Assembly (NCBI GenBank): GCA_030762935.1
Contig: CM060899.1
Location: forward strand, 13,685,001-13,749,000
Reading direction: 5' to 3'
DNA length: 64,000 bases
Origin: Hymenopus coronatus
Lineage: Eukaryota; Arthropoda; Insecta; Mantodea; Hymenopodidae
In this document: one piece after another, positions 11,741 to 22,003 of the stretch
Layout: every line of letters starts with the position of its first letter
How positions within the stretch are numbered: position 1 is the stretch's first letter
Made by a program: the position numbers and the translations under genes
Notes under the pieces: generated by a model
The model's database searches: none
What the model saw: only the letters and a program-made list of their open reading frames with translations
Told to the model about the DNA's origin: nothing

Positions 11741-11869
11741 AGTATGAAGGGATAGTACACATATACTGCAGTGGAAAATATAATGAAAAACTGTAATGGT
11801 AAAATGTAAATTTTAAAAAGCTTTATTCTATTCTTTCTCAAAAATTTTGAAACAACTCTCGTAACTTAC

Positions 11870-12380
11870 CTTAATGTCACAAACAGATAAAGTTTCTGTT
11901 TCTTCCCACCAAGGTTCTTCTTTAAATTCTATTTTATTAACAATTTCATGATGACTGATGTATTTCTCAACCTTCAATAAGGGATCTTCTGAAAAAAATT
12001 CTCTCTTGTTTTGTGAACCAAAGTCTGAAACTAGAGTCTCTTCCTCAACTTCTGTTTTTATATCTATCTTGCAGTGATTGCTAGATGTAACAGTTTCAGA
12101 CTTAATCTGCTTTAAGGAATGTTCAGTAAAATATTCTCTCTCTTTCTGAGAACAAAAGCCTGGTAAAGTAGTCTCTAATTTAACTGCTGTCTTGATTACA
12201 GCACCACAATCATTGTCTAGAAGCTGAACATCACTGTTTATCTTCATTGTAACAACCTTGGTAAAGAACTCTCTCTCATTCTGTGACGCTATGTCATCTG
12301 AGAGAAAAACGTCTTCATTGATTTCTATTTTGGTATCCATTCCAGAACTGCCGCAGAATATGATGGCACTGTTCTTAATT
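11870..12380 (-). CDS. C2H2 zinc-finger gene 1, acidic N-terminal exon
   Basis: The exon starts after acceptor TTCTCTTTCCAG (AG at 12382-12381). It has a short 5' UTR and an ATG at 12340-12338 with G at -3 and +4, and ends GACATTAAG|GTAAGT at 11870 in phase 0. It encodes 157 residues, strongly acidic, made of three imperfect repeats of about 45 residues. Each repeat has a SQNEREFF/SQKEREYF/SQNKREFF core followed by I/VK-x-E motifs (VKLE, IKSE, IKTE, FKEE), which fit the SUMO-acceptor consensus. No KRAB, ZAD, BTB or SCAN domain is recognisable. The reading frame would continue 42 bp to a stop if unspliced, which gives a 170-residue ORF. A non-coding first exon is expected further upstream. Confidence 0.8.
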
Positions 12381-12561
12381 CTGGAAAGAGAAAGATATTA
12401 TATACACCATAAATAAGTGTAACAGCCATTGGATTTACAAAAAATTATAAACATATAAACATAAAAAGCTATGTACATCATGACTTCGGAAACAGCAACT
12501 ATGCGTTAAACCTTAATTGCACAATTTATTTTTCTACATATGCCTTTCTTCCTCAAAGTCA

Positions 12562-12617
12562 CAAACCAGTATTTATATCCCTTTCACTGGCAAAACAACC
12601 AAAGCAACTTGAATAGC
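12562..12617 (-). repeat. Right arm of a distant inverted repeat
   Basis: Reverse complement matches 6974-7029: GCTATTCAAGTTGCT, then GCCAGTGAAAGGGATA, then AATACTG-TTTG. Confidence 0.6.
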
Positions 12618-14460
12618 TGAAAATGCAACAAAGCAACTTGAATAGTGTGATAGAAAATTGACTGGCCATTCATTCAAAGCTAACATTGCTAGTTTGAGTC
12701 ATAGTGACTGCAGTCAAAATGTATCTGTTGTAAATGATGGTGAGGGCTCCAGTAAAATAACCACTGTTATGGCACACTTAGATGCTGACAGGGCTACATT
12801 TGGCTGCAGTTGCATGGATTTTGCTTTTATTATTAAAAAAAAACAGACTACAGTTTATTGCAAAAATATTAATAATTTTCCAATATAAAGCAGCTGTAAC
12901 TTATCCTATTTTATTGCTGAAGTTTAGTGCAATACAAAATTAGAAAAACAGTCCATTAAAAATACTAAAAGATTTGATTAATTCTCTTTGTTGCATAAGT
13001 GTAGTATGCATTAAAGGGTTAGGTACTTTGACAGCATGTATCACACCTCGGTGCAAAAGCTAAAATTTTATGGCTTCAATGAGATTTCTAAACATTTGAT
13101 AGGATCTTGCTTTACAAATGGAACCCAACAAACTAACATCAATTGTTGTGGTTCTGAATCAGGTGTTACTACATGTGGGGTGGTTGCTTGCAAGTCAAAG
13201 TGCAAGATGGACATGTCACATGCATGCTAATGTTGAAAAAATATGTGTACAGATGTAAAACATATTGAGCTGGAATCAGTTTTAATAATTATTAGTTATA
13301 CAGAAATATTATGGAATCTTTGTATAGTTTTGATTTTTAATATAGAAAAAGACACCAGGCTATAACTGTAGAAAACTAATTGGAATGCATATTATGTATT
13401 TTTGAAACTTTTTTTTTTTCTTCTTCCTACATGTTTTATTGATGTAGTTCATTCTTTACCTAAAATTTACTATGACTATCCCTCAGGTTTACAAATTCTA
13501 AATCTGTTACACTTATGAGATATTTAAAAAGAGGTAGCTATATGATGATTTTGAAATCCCATGGCATTTGGATTACCTTAAGGGATAAACAATAAGTATT
13601 TAAAAATTAAAATCAATAACACATTATATCTCAGAAATACTTAATATCAAAAAGAATTTTGTTTGGCATAGACAGTGGAAACACCTCTATATTTTCCTGT
13701 TGTAAACTTTTGTCTATACTTATGATTAACGTGGATAGGGTTGTTGTTTTCATACAAGTATTATCAAAACAAAAATTTGGTGCATATAGAGCATCTAAAA
13801 CAACCTCCATCATTTCTGGTGAGCTAATATTTCCTTTATAATAGTTTTGCATGGTTTCTACAGTGTTTTATAATGTTGAATATTTATGAAATTCAGTCAG
13901 GCAAGACTGTGCTTTTTTGCTAAAAATATGTCAGCAGTGGAAAGTTTAACATTATAAAACATAAGTACAAAAGTTCTTTTATATTATTTGAGGGCTAAAA
14001 ATTATATTATGGGCTAACACACTATCACTAAAGCCCATGTCTAAAGTAAATAAGAAAGCAATAAGTAATATTAATAATATCTCCAGTTTCCCTTATGCAA
14101 AATTAGCATGTTGCAGGTAGAATATGTTTCCTTCTCTATACTATCAAGGTGAGGGAAGAACAGAACTTTGTTGCATAAAGCTACAGCCCAACAGTGTGAT
14201 AAGGTAAAAAAGAGGTTCAGGAAGATAAAGGCAGGAATATGCTAGTGAAGGTTTCTGGAAAATGAAATTTTCACACCACACCACACCAAATGTTGCAGAA
14301 TAACACATAGATAGAATAGATAAGAAATGCTCTATCCTTATGCATGTATTTGTTAAGTCACAATCTTGCATTACTACACTTTTGAGATGAGTATGCCTTT
14401 TGTAATTTAAATGCACACCCAAAAATAACATTTTGGGGTACTAAATGTTAATTAAACAGT

Positions 14461-14740
14461 ACATTTGGACTGCAGGCTTTAAGTCAGTATAGTGGACAAT
14501 ATGTGTTTGGTTTTTGGTTGAGGCTTCTAGTATATTAGAAGAAAAAAACAATGAAAAGGAAATGTTTCAATACATGGGTTAGGGTACTTATTTAAGTGAT
14601 TTTGTGGTGTTAAATGGTCATTTTAGCAGCAAATTTAGAGCGCAACTTTTAAACCAGTATAATGGTTAATACATTTGTGGTGTTAGATTGTAGTTTCTCA
14701 AATAGCAGAAGCAAAAACAAGGAAAGGGAACTTCACAAAC
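14461..14740 (+). repeat. Diverged direct duplication, about 173-bp offset
   Basis: The block at about 14472-14560 (AGTCAGTATAGTGG... TTAGAAGAAAAAAACAATG...) is repeated with many changes at about 14645-14735 (AACCAGTATAATGG... CAGAAGCAAAAACAAGG...). Confidence 0.5.
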
Positions 14741-16424
14741 AAAATTGGCAACCTGCTCTGGCTCATGAGAAACCACTTGCTAATTCGCCCCTTTAGCAGC
14801 TACTGCAAGATATAATTACTATCAAATTATGTGCATATGATGCCTGAACCATGAGAATAGGGGGAGTGTTCCTCAGACTTGGAATGCAATACACGCAGTC
14901 CACAGTTAAAGGATACTTTCACACTTTTTTGGTGAGCCCATAAAAATAATTTCAAGCCTTTCCGCAACTTATGTGTGTAAGTATTTACATATATATGCAT
15001 CCTATATATGACTGCCTCATGCATATATTCAGTTTTAGACCAAGAAATTAGAACAAAATTAAGTTATCCTTTATCCTTTATCTATTAATAATTACTTCTG
15101 ACAGGCCAAAAAACGTGATTGTATTAAATATTCATTCAAATAGAGATATATCCCCTTCCAGTGTTCTTTGTTCTTTACTTCAAAAACTTGAAAAAAACAA
15201 TTAATTTGACACATGTTGCATATGCTGTAAAAGGCAAGGTGCAGGAATGCAAGATGACAGCTGTCACAAAATGTGCTTCAGCAAAATGCTAGACATTTTC
15301 ACCCTGTCCAGAATATCATGGCTGGCTTGGTACCATGTTTGTAAATCTGTATAGCACTGGAGCTCAAAGCATAAACGAGCATGTTGTTTGGTCTTGGTAT
15401 ATATTAGTATTGTTCAGTTCATAGCATACAATATACCAAAACAGTTGCCAGCCCTAATTCTTGGAAATGGGCAATCAATGTGTAATTAGGCAATTAGTGA
15501 TAAACCTTTCTCAGTTGAAATACGAGGATAAGTTGGTGATCAACAAACACGGGAGACTTACATCAGCTTTTGAATGGCAGTATGAACCGAAGGAAAAAGA
15601 AAATAGAACCCTTACAAAATATACTTTACTCAAAACACTGTGTTTCATGTCAATTAAATAAAATTTATTGCTGGCCAAGATTGTTGTTTGCAACAGAGAA
15701 AGTGCACTGGAATATGACAGGTATCACAAATATAGCACATTTCATCATAGCTCTGGATAAATATAAGAGATCAACAATACATAGAGAATAATATTCAATG
15801 AACAAATACCCTTTATTGTCTGGCTCTGCTAGGTCTAATGATAGCATGCCATAATCCCAGGATTCACCACTGGCTACAATGCCTATGGTAAGTGGTATCA
15901 CCATGGCCTGCCCCCCACCCCCCCCCCCATACCTCATTGCACTTTATCATCAAAGGTCAAGTCCCTTCTTGCAATTTAGTAAGCGATTATAGTTAAGAAT
16001 AGTGAGCATGTTTGTAGATTATTTCTTTACTCCTGAACTGTAGTTTAACTCATCTATTAAGTAACTTTGTTCTAAAAATCATGCCCCTTTTCCTCCATTA
16101 ATTATTCCATTTTCTTTCTATTAGTAACTAAGCAACTATTAAAATCAGCTATAAGAAATAATACCTAATCAATAAACCAAAGAGGCAGTAGTGTACCTTA
16201 AACTTTAATTGCAGAGTGTTGCAAACATGCAACAAAGATGATTATTCAGAGGTTTAAGTATTTTTAGTGGACATTTTAGGCAACCTCTCTGATGTAGAGC
16301 AAAGTAATTCCACTTTAAAGAAGAACATAGTCAAAAAATTACTAGGTAACGAAAATGTCACTACACGCCATAGTTCATCAGGGTTTTCTCTTCACAGATA
16401 CCTGGCCATATCCTCTCATCACAT

Positions 16425-17030
16425 CGCTCTCCGAGTGTAATGGTTACCGTGCTAACTTCATATATCCAAGGTCATGGGTTTAAACCCAGCAGAGGAGATG
16501 ATGGATTTTTTCAGGCATAAAAATCCTTAGCATGGCTTCCTTTGGAAGGGAAGTAGAGCCATTGGTGCCATATCATAGATTTATGACATGTAAAAGAAAC
16601 TCAAAAATTAAATGGCCTGTTATTTATGGACGCTCTTTAACTGCTTTGGTTCTCAGCGTCCCATTCTATACCGGGCGTGAAAGATCGCTTAATTTTGCTC
16701 AGAGGCCTCTTTTGTCAGGCTTGAGGTTCTTTTACATGCCATAAATCTACGACACGGGACCCACAGCTTTACTTCTCTTCTGAAGGAAGCCATGCTAAGG
16801 ATTTTTACGCCCAAAAAAATCCATTGTCCTCTGCCAGGTTTGAACCCGCGACCTTGGGTATATGAAGTTAGCATGGTAACCATTACACCATGGAGGGCGA
16901 CTAAAAAAAGAGCCTCAAGCCTAATAGAGAGGCCTCTGAGCAAAATTAAGTGGTCTTTCACCTGAGTATAGAATGCGACGCTAAGAACCAAAGCAGTTAA
17001 AGAGCATCCATAAATAAAATTCCATTTCCT
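16425..17030 (+). mobile_element. SINE-B (tRNA-headed), split by a second SINE-B
   Basis: A tRNA-like head (GTGTAATGGTTACC A-box region, GGGTTTAAACCC B-box region) begins near 16425. The body runs to about 16603 and resumes at about 16902 (GAGCCTCAAGCCTAATAGAG...), ending with GAGCATCCATAAATA near 17028. The order matches the uninterrupted copy at 57691-57986. The gap is filled by an opposite-strand SINE-B. Confidence 0.85.
16604..16901 (-). mobile_element. SINE-B inserted inside another SINE-B
   Basis: It is a full-length reverse-orientation copy. Its tail lies at about 16604-16640, and its tRNA head ends at 16901 (CCATGGTGTAATGGTTACC on the minus strand). The flanks AAAAGAAACTC (about 16593-16603) and AAAAAGAGCCTC (about 16904-16915) look like a slightly diverged target duplication. 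Confidence 0.85.
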
Positions 17031-17397
17031 CTCATTGCTCTATAGAATCAGCCAATTTCTCTCCTAAAGAGCATTGCTTACACTCTATAGTTAAGAGCCT
17101 ATGGCTAGTTAACACTAAAAATTGCAGAAGTAACATTTCCATGGTGTCTCATATGTTGTGTATAAGGAACACTAATGACTAGAGCTAGGATTTTTATGTA
17201 GTGTCAATTGTAAAATATGTATATAAAAATGAAGTGAAAATTGGGAAAATATGTAAAATCTTTAAAATATGATATAAAATATAAAATATTAAATATTTAA
17301 TGCAGAATTCTAATACTATGCAATTGTTATTTGATGAAAACGTAACCTAGAAACCACATTATATTAATCTAATTTCAAAAATTAACTCTCAATTTCA

Positions 17398-18858
17398 TCA
17401 TGTAAAACTATTATAATATGAGTAAACGCAAAAGTACTCAACAAAATATTTTTCTAAGTTCTCTGAGGTCACTGATAGCCATTTATCTGATAGAATGTTC
17501 CTATAAGCGGAAAATGACTGCTCAACATCACATGATGTGACTGGGGCAAATTTTAACAAAGGAATCTTTCCTGGGGAAATGTTCACAGGACAGTCTATAA
17601 TGTCCCCTTTTAGAATTTGACACACACACTGTGAAATATTGAATATCCAGGATTTTTACTCAAAACTGTTTTTAATTTATTCCATGCACTCTTACTCTTC
17701 TCCCCACTACACTTAGTTTTTCAACTGCATCTTCCACAATACCATTAGAAGCTTCAATTGGAAGTCCTGAAGTTTGTAAACATGTGATACTCTCCAGGAG
17801 GCAGCTAAAGTTGCTTCTAATGTAGGAGACAGAACAAACCACCTTGGAATCACTGAAGGCATGTTGAGATTCATGAATAGCTGCAGCACTTTCAGAGCCA
17901 AAAGAACCCACAACAGTATTAGTGTCATCGAAATGTTCACCATAAAAGTTCACTGCTTTGATCCATGTTCCCCATCTAGTTAACGTTGGTTCTGGAGGCA
18001 ATGGTATTCCTGGAAGTTGCTCTTTGTAGGATTTCACTTGCTGTGGGGCTTTTAGAAACACTTTTTTTGTTGCCGAAATTAATGTATTCACTTCTGGAAA
18101 CTTAACTCTTTATCCTCTGCAACACGTTGCAAACCATGAGCTAAGCATGTCAAATGGAAAATATTGAGGTAAAATACCTTCAGAGAAGTTGCAGTTTTAA
18201 GCATGCATGATGCTGCATCTGAGTATAGCACTAACACTTTCTCTTCTTGAGTTCCGGTAGGCTACAACACTTTCAGCTCATCATTCACAAATCTTGGAAT
18301 AGTTGAATGCTTTGTATGGTCCAGCTCTTTGCAGTGGATTAAACATGGGTTAGAAGCACTGCCATGTCCCAACTTTCCTACCACAAGATTTGCTATATTA
18401 CGTCTCTTAGAATCAGTTGTTTAATCAGTTGTAACCCATATGACAGAATCTCCTAAGTACTCTCTTATGCTGTCCATTATCTCATCGTAGCAGACTTGCA
18501 GATAGTTTTTGCATAATGTTGAATGGTCAAGATCTGAATTTAAGCACTTGAATCTAGTACCATGGAATATTAGCAGCAATCATTGCACTGCGCAAATCCT
18601 TATAGAAAGAATTGATTGATGTTGAAAAATGTTTCATCATGTTAGAAGCATTTGCTTTGTCGGTTGATGTAATTGTTTATTTTTTCTATGCAATACACTT
18701 CCTAAATGCTGCTCAAGCTGGGATTTCATAGAGCATCCTATATGTTTGTTGCAATCTTGACAAATGACTATTTTGCCATCAGTCGTAAAGCACTTGTCAA
18801 TTGAAGTCCATGATTTTAATTTTGAAGACAGTGAACATGAGACAGGTGTCATATTCAC
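17398..18858 (-). pseudogene. hAT transposase relic (BED-like finger, DUF659-type core)
   Basis: From 18858 downward: a BED-like zinc-finger region (VICQDCNKHIGCSMKSQLEQH) resembling the N-terminus of CGGBP1-like proteins; a DUF659-type region near 18200 (SDAA, then HLTCLAHGLQRVAE near 18130) with several stops; the RWGTW block of the 139-residue ORF 17672-18091; and the C-terminal dimerisation block CDVEQSFSAYR...L with the ORF ending at 17398. At least three frame breaks or stops separate these pieces, so it cannot encode a transposase. Confidence 0.85.
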
Positions 18859-18927
18859 ACTACAGAGAACTGAAGTACACAGTTCACTTATCCACTTTGA
18901 TTTTGAATGAAACTAAGTACAGAAAAT

Positions 18928-19065
18928 GAAAAGTCTTGAGTACAGAATTTACAGCAGTTTAATGGTATAATTAGCAAACCCATTAGACCTAATACAAGAA
19001 ATCAAAAGTATTGAGTACAGAATTTGCGGTGGTTTCATAGTATGATTAGCAAACCCATTAGGCCT
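18928..19065 (+). repeat. Tandem duplication inside hAT 1, period about 75 bp
   Basis: AAAGTCTTGAGTACAGAATT at about 18930 recurs as AAAGTATTGAGTACAGAATT at about 19005. Both copies end in ATTAGCAAACCCATTAG. Confidence 0.8.
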
Positions 19066-19436
19066 AACAGGTTTCTTTTCAATGTTGTGATCATGCTCTT
19101 AAGTTACTGTCAATCATCTGCAATTCCTTTCTTTACCTGGTATGGTCATTCCTTGTTCTTCAATATCTGTCAGTCATCTTTATCTCCCTATTGTGGCAAG
19201 GGGCAGTATCCTCATTGCTTCAGTTTAGAATATACATAGAAATTTACACACGTGAATACAATCAAATATAGAAATATGTAATATCACAAGAATATGTAAT
19301 ATACTTAAAATATGTAAAATGAAATTCAGTTATAGTACCCCTAACATAGTGATATGTGAAGATATAAGTTTTCCCAGCATCTAAATAGCAAAGTGAAAAT
19401 ATGTATTTACTTAGAAATCCCAGCTCTACTAATGAC

Positions 19437-21844
19437 AAATAGGGAAAAATGTATGTTATAAATGCATAAAAATACAATGTATCAACAAATGTTATTAGTG
19501 TATCTTTTGACACTAAAATGCTACTGCATATGTGTCAGGCTTATGCTATTCCGAACGTTACTCTAGGAATATATCCGGAATGGCCTTGTAGAAGACAAAT
19601 GTCCGCTTCTTTACATACCTTAACCCTATTTTAGCCAAAAAGTCACCTGGTATTATAAATAAGCTATTGTATTGCTATATACATAGGAACCAACAATAAG
19701 CTTGTTAGGTACTTGGTGAAAATAACACAAAGGAAGGAAAATTAAGTTGAATCGAAAACTTGAACTTAAACTTCCTTTTTTAATTCGCAATGAGGGAACT
19801 AACTTCAAAGATAACTCTGTTTTGTCTGCTGGATCCGTTGCTGTTCCGTTCTGTGAGTCGTCTTCTTACTTAATTTCAACTTTTATACTGCTCAGTTATC
19901 AAGTATTATTCTTATACTCTATTACAAATTATAAACACAATTCTTATTCTCTTCTTCCCGAGCACAAAACACGAATATAATAAAAACTCAGGTTTGGCAA
20001 ACTGACCTTAACACTAAAAGCTTGATCAATAATAATTACCAGCGGGAATAGTGGTTATCATCAAGAAGGCCGAGTCATAACCATCTAAATCTATTTTCTT
20101 TTATTTATTTAATTATTTATTTATTTAGAGGTTCCCAGTGGACATACTGTAATATATTCAGCCCTTAAGTTGATTCTCGCCAAAACAAAACCCAGGCGTC
20201 CAGTTCAAGTTATAGTGTAGTCTTCCGCCATTCGCGCCAGAAATTCTGTTCTACTTTCACGACCCCAGTCATAGTCGCGGCTTATTATAATGTTAAACGA
20301 ACCGAGCAGACAACTTAAACGGTGAATAAAACATTCTATTATCTATAAGGTAATAATATTGATAGTCGTAATAAAATAAATTGGTGCACATGTAATAATT
20401 AATTTAAAAAAACACGAGCTAAAAAAATAGCATGCACCTATATGATAATTTATGTTTATTCGCTCTCTGGAAGCAGGTCCATTCCCTCCAGATCTGAATC
20501 ATCTTTTGAGCTGTTTGTGCTGCTGCTTTCCAGGTTATTAACAACGGTGTCACTCTCCCAAAATAACGTTTCTTCTCCTGTTTCATGTAGCACTTTATAA
20601 ACTGTTAGCGGCTCATCATTTAAAAAGAAATTGTGCACTATTATGCGAATTGCATTCTTCACAAAAATCATGCCAGTCTTGCATCGGGTATTTCACATGG
20701 TTTCTGTTTTTCCAGGGTGTGACCATTTTTCTCGATTCCGATTTTTCTTTGCCTATATTTACAGTCAAAAATTGGCGAACTCAGGTGATATTCTTCTTCT
20801 CCATTTACGATACAGATTCTCGTCATTTCTCCGGGCGCTCTTGAGCCTGGGGCTTATTGTATTATCTGCATCGTTTAGAGCCAGCCCATTTCACCTGCAT
20901 CCCTTAACAAGGTATGCAGCTTAGCAATGGGTATGGATGATACTTATTCTGGTCCTATGAACATTTTCCCAAAAGCTTTGTATCTCCTGCGAGCCAAAGC
21001 TCCAGATGTTACTTTCAGCATTTCTTTTGCGGGAAGTGTTGGATATTTCTCCCAAAACTAATAATAAACATTCAACATTATAGTTTTTTCACAACTAGCC
21101 AACTATTCGCCGACCTCATGATTTATCTATCTCGATAAGCATGCAAAAGGAAATTCAAGGTGTCGTCCTCCTTGATTCTAAATAGCAACGAATAGCAACC
21201 GTTACTGAGTAAACAACATTGCGGAAATCAAATTACTCATACGAATAGCATGTTGGAAGTTTTAGCTGCGTTTATCGGTATAAATTAGCGTCTCTTTAAT
21301 TACGAATAACATAATTCTGTAATTGTTAGCATTCTTGCGCTCACTACTACTGTGCTGTACCCACATAGCGGAAATTTTAGCGTTTGCTGAAGCACGTTTT
21401 GTGTCCAGCTGCCATCTTGTGGCTATACTCGCTACCATATACACAATACGCAATATCTATTAAAAGTAATTGTTTTTCCAAGTTTTTGAGGTAAAAAAAA
21501 AACAAAGGATAAACGAAGGGGTGAGATTTCCAGCTGAAATAATATTTAATGCAATCACATTTTATGGCCAGTCAGAATTCGTTATTGATAAATTGGTATT
21601 GGGAAAGGACTGTGAAAAAAGTAATAAAGGTAATTAAGTGTCACAGAATATCCCAAAAAATATAATGACTTGCCCTGTGGATTGCATGTATTGTATTTAG
21701 AGTCCAAGGAACACCCCCCTTTTCTCACAGTTTTGGTATCATAAGCACATGATTTGATAGTAACTATTTCTCGCAATGGCTGCTAAATGGTCGAATTAGC
21801 AGAGTTATTTTATAAATCAAAGTAGGTTTCCAATGCCAGCGAAT
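19437..21844. other. Mostly unassigned stretch
   Basis: No recognised gene. It contains an (ATTT)n-like tract at about 20097-20128, short ORFs without domains, and a possible coding relic at 20456-21060. Confidence 0.5.
20456..21060 (-). pseudogene. Unassigned possible coding relic
   Basis: A frame at about 21050-20945 reads FWEKYPTLPAKEML... then an RRRY-rich segment, with a single TAA before the frame resumes for about 20 codons. A separate frame ending at 20456 encodes a 71-residue acidic, serine-rich tail (…SSSTNSSKDDSDLEG…). The codon patterns look protein-like, but frames are broken and I recognise no family. It may be a decayed transposon ORF or an unspliced remnant of a gene. Confidence 0.25.
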
Positions 21845-22003
21845 TTCCCCTTCTTTGTTTTTGCTCCTCTTCTTCGTTAAACTAAAACCAAACACCACAC
21901 ACGTATTGGCCATTATACTGGTTTTAAACTTACATCGTCAATTTACTGCTTAATTGAACACTTGACACCACAAAAACTCTTAAAATTTCACCTAACCCTT
22001 GTA
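21845..22003. repeat. Tandem-repeat monomer, left of hAT 2
   Basis: This monomer resembles the two monomers at 24966-25330 (CTTCTTC..., CACACGTATT..CCATTA..CTGGTTTTAAAC, TTAATTGA.CA.TTGA). hAT 2 inserted into the array at CCCTTGTA. Confidence 0.7.

Larger units (their letters stand above)
4946..11869 (-). other. Intron 1 of zinc-finger gene 1 (about 6.9 kb)
   Basis: It begins with a perfect GTAAGT donor at 11869 and ends at the microexon acceptor. It is AT-rich and holds two SINE-A insertions, two related copies of an intronic segment (about 5210-6300 and 10915-11740), half of an inverted repeat pair (6974-7029), and a 25-bp T run at 11219-11243. I see no supported coding exon inside it. Confidence 0.65.
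12381..16424. other. Upstream region of zinc-finger gene 1, no supported gene
   Basis: AT-rich sequence without recognisable coding regions. It should contain the first (untranslated) exon and promoter of gene 1, but I cannot place them. It includes the inverted-repeat arm 12562-12617, a diverged direct duplication at about 14461-14560 / 14635-14735, and a C run at about 15909-15928. Confidence 0.5.
17180..19428 (-). mobile_element. hAT transposon 1 (complete ends, decayed transposase)
   Basis: Perfect 8-bp target duplication CTAATGAC at 17172-17179 and 19429-19436. Terminal inverted repeats TAGAGCTAGGATTTTTATG and TAGAGCTGGGATTTCTAAG (inward) agree at 16 of 19 positions. The subterminal regions are rich in AAAATATGTAAAAT. 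The interior carries a minus-strand transposase in pieces and a roughly 75-bp tandem duplication. Size is 2249 bp. Confidence 0.92.

Noticed and set aside
15665..15937. 90-codon minus-strand ORF with a glycine run
   Set aside because: The glycines come from a C homopolymer, and no domain or splice context supports a gene.
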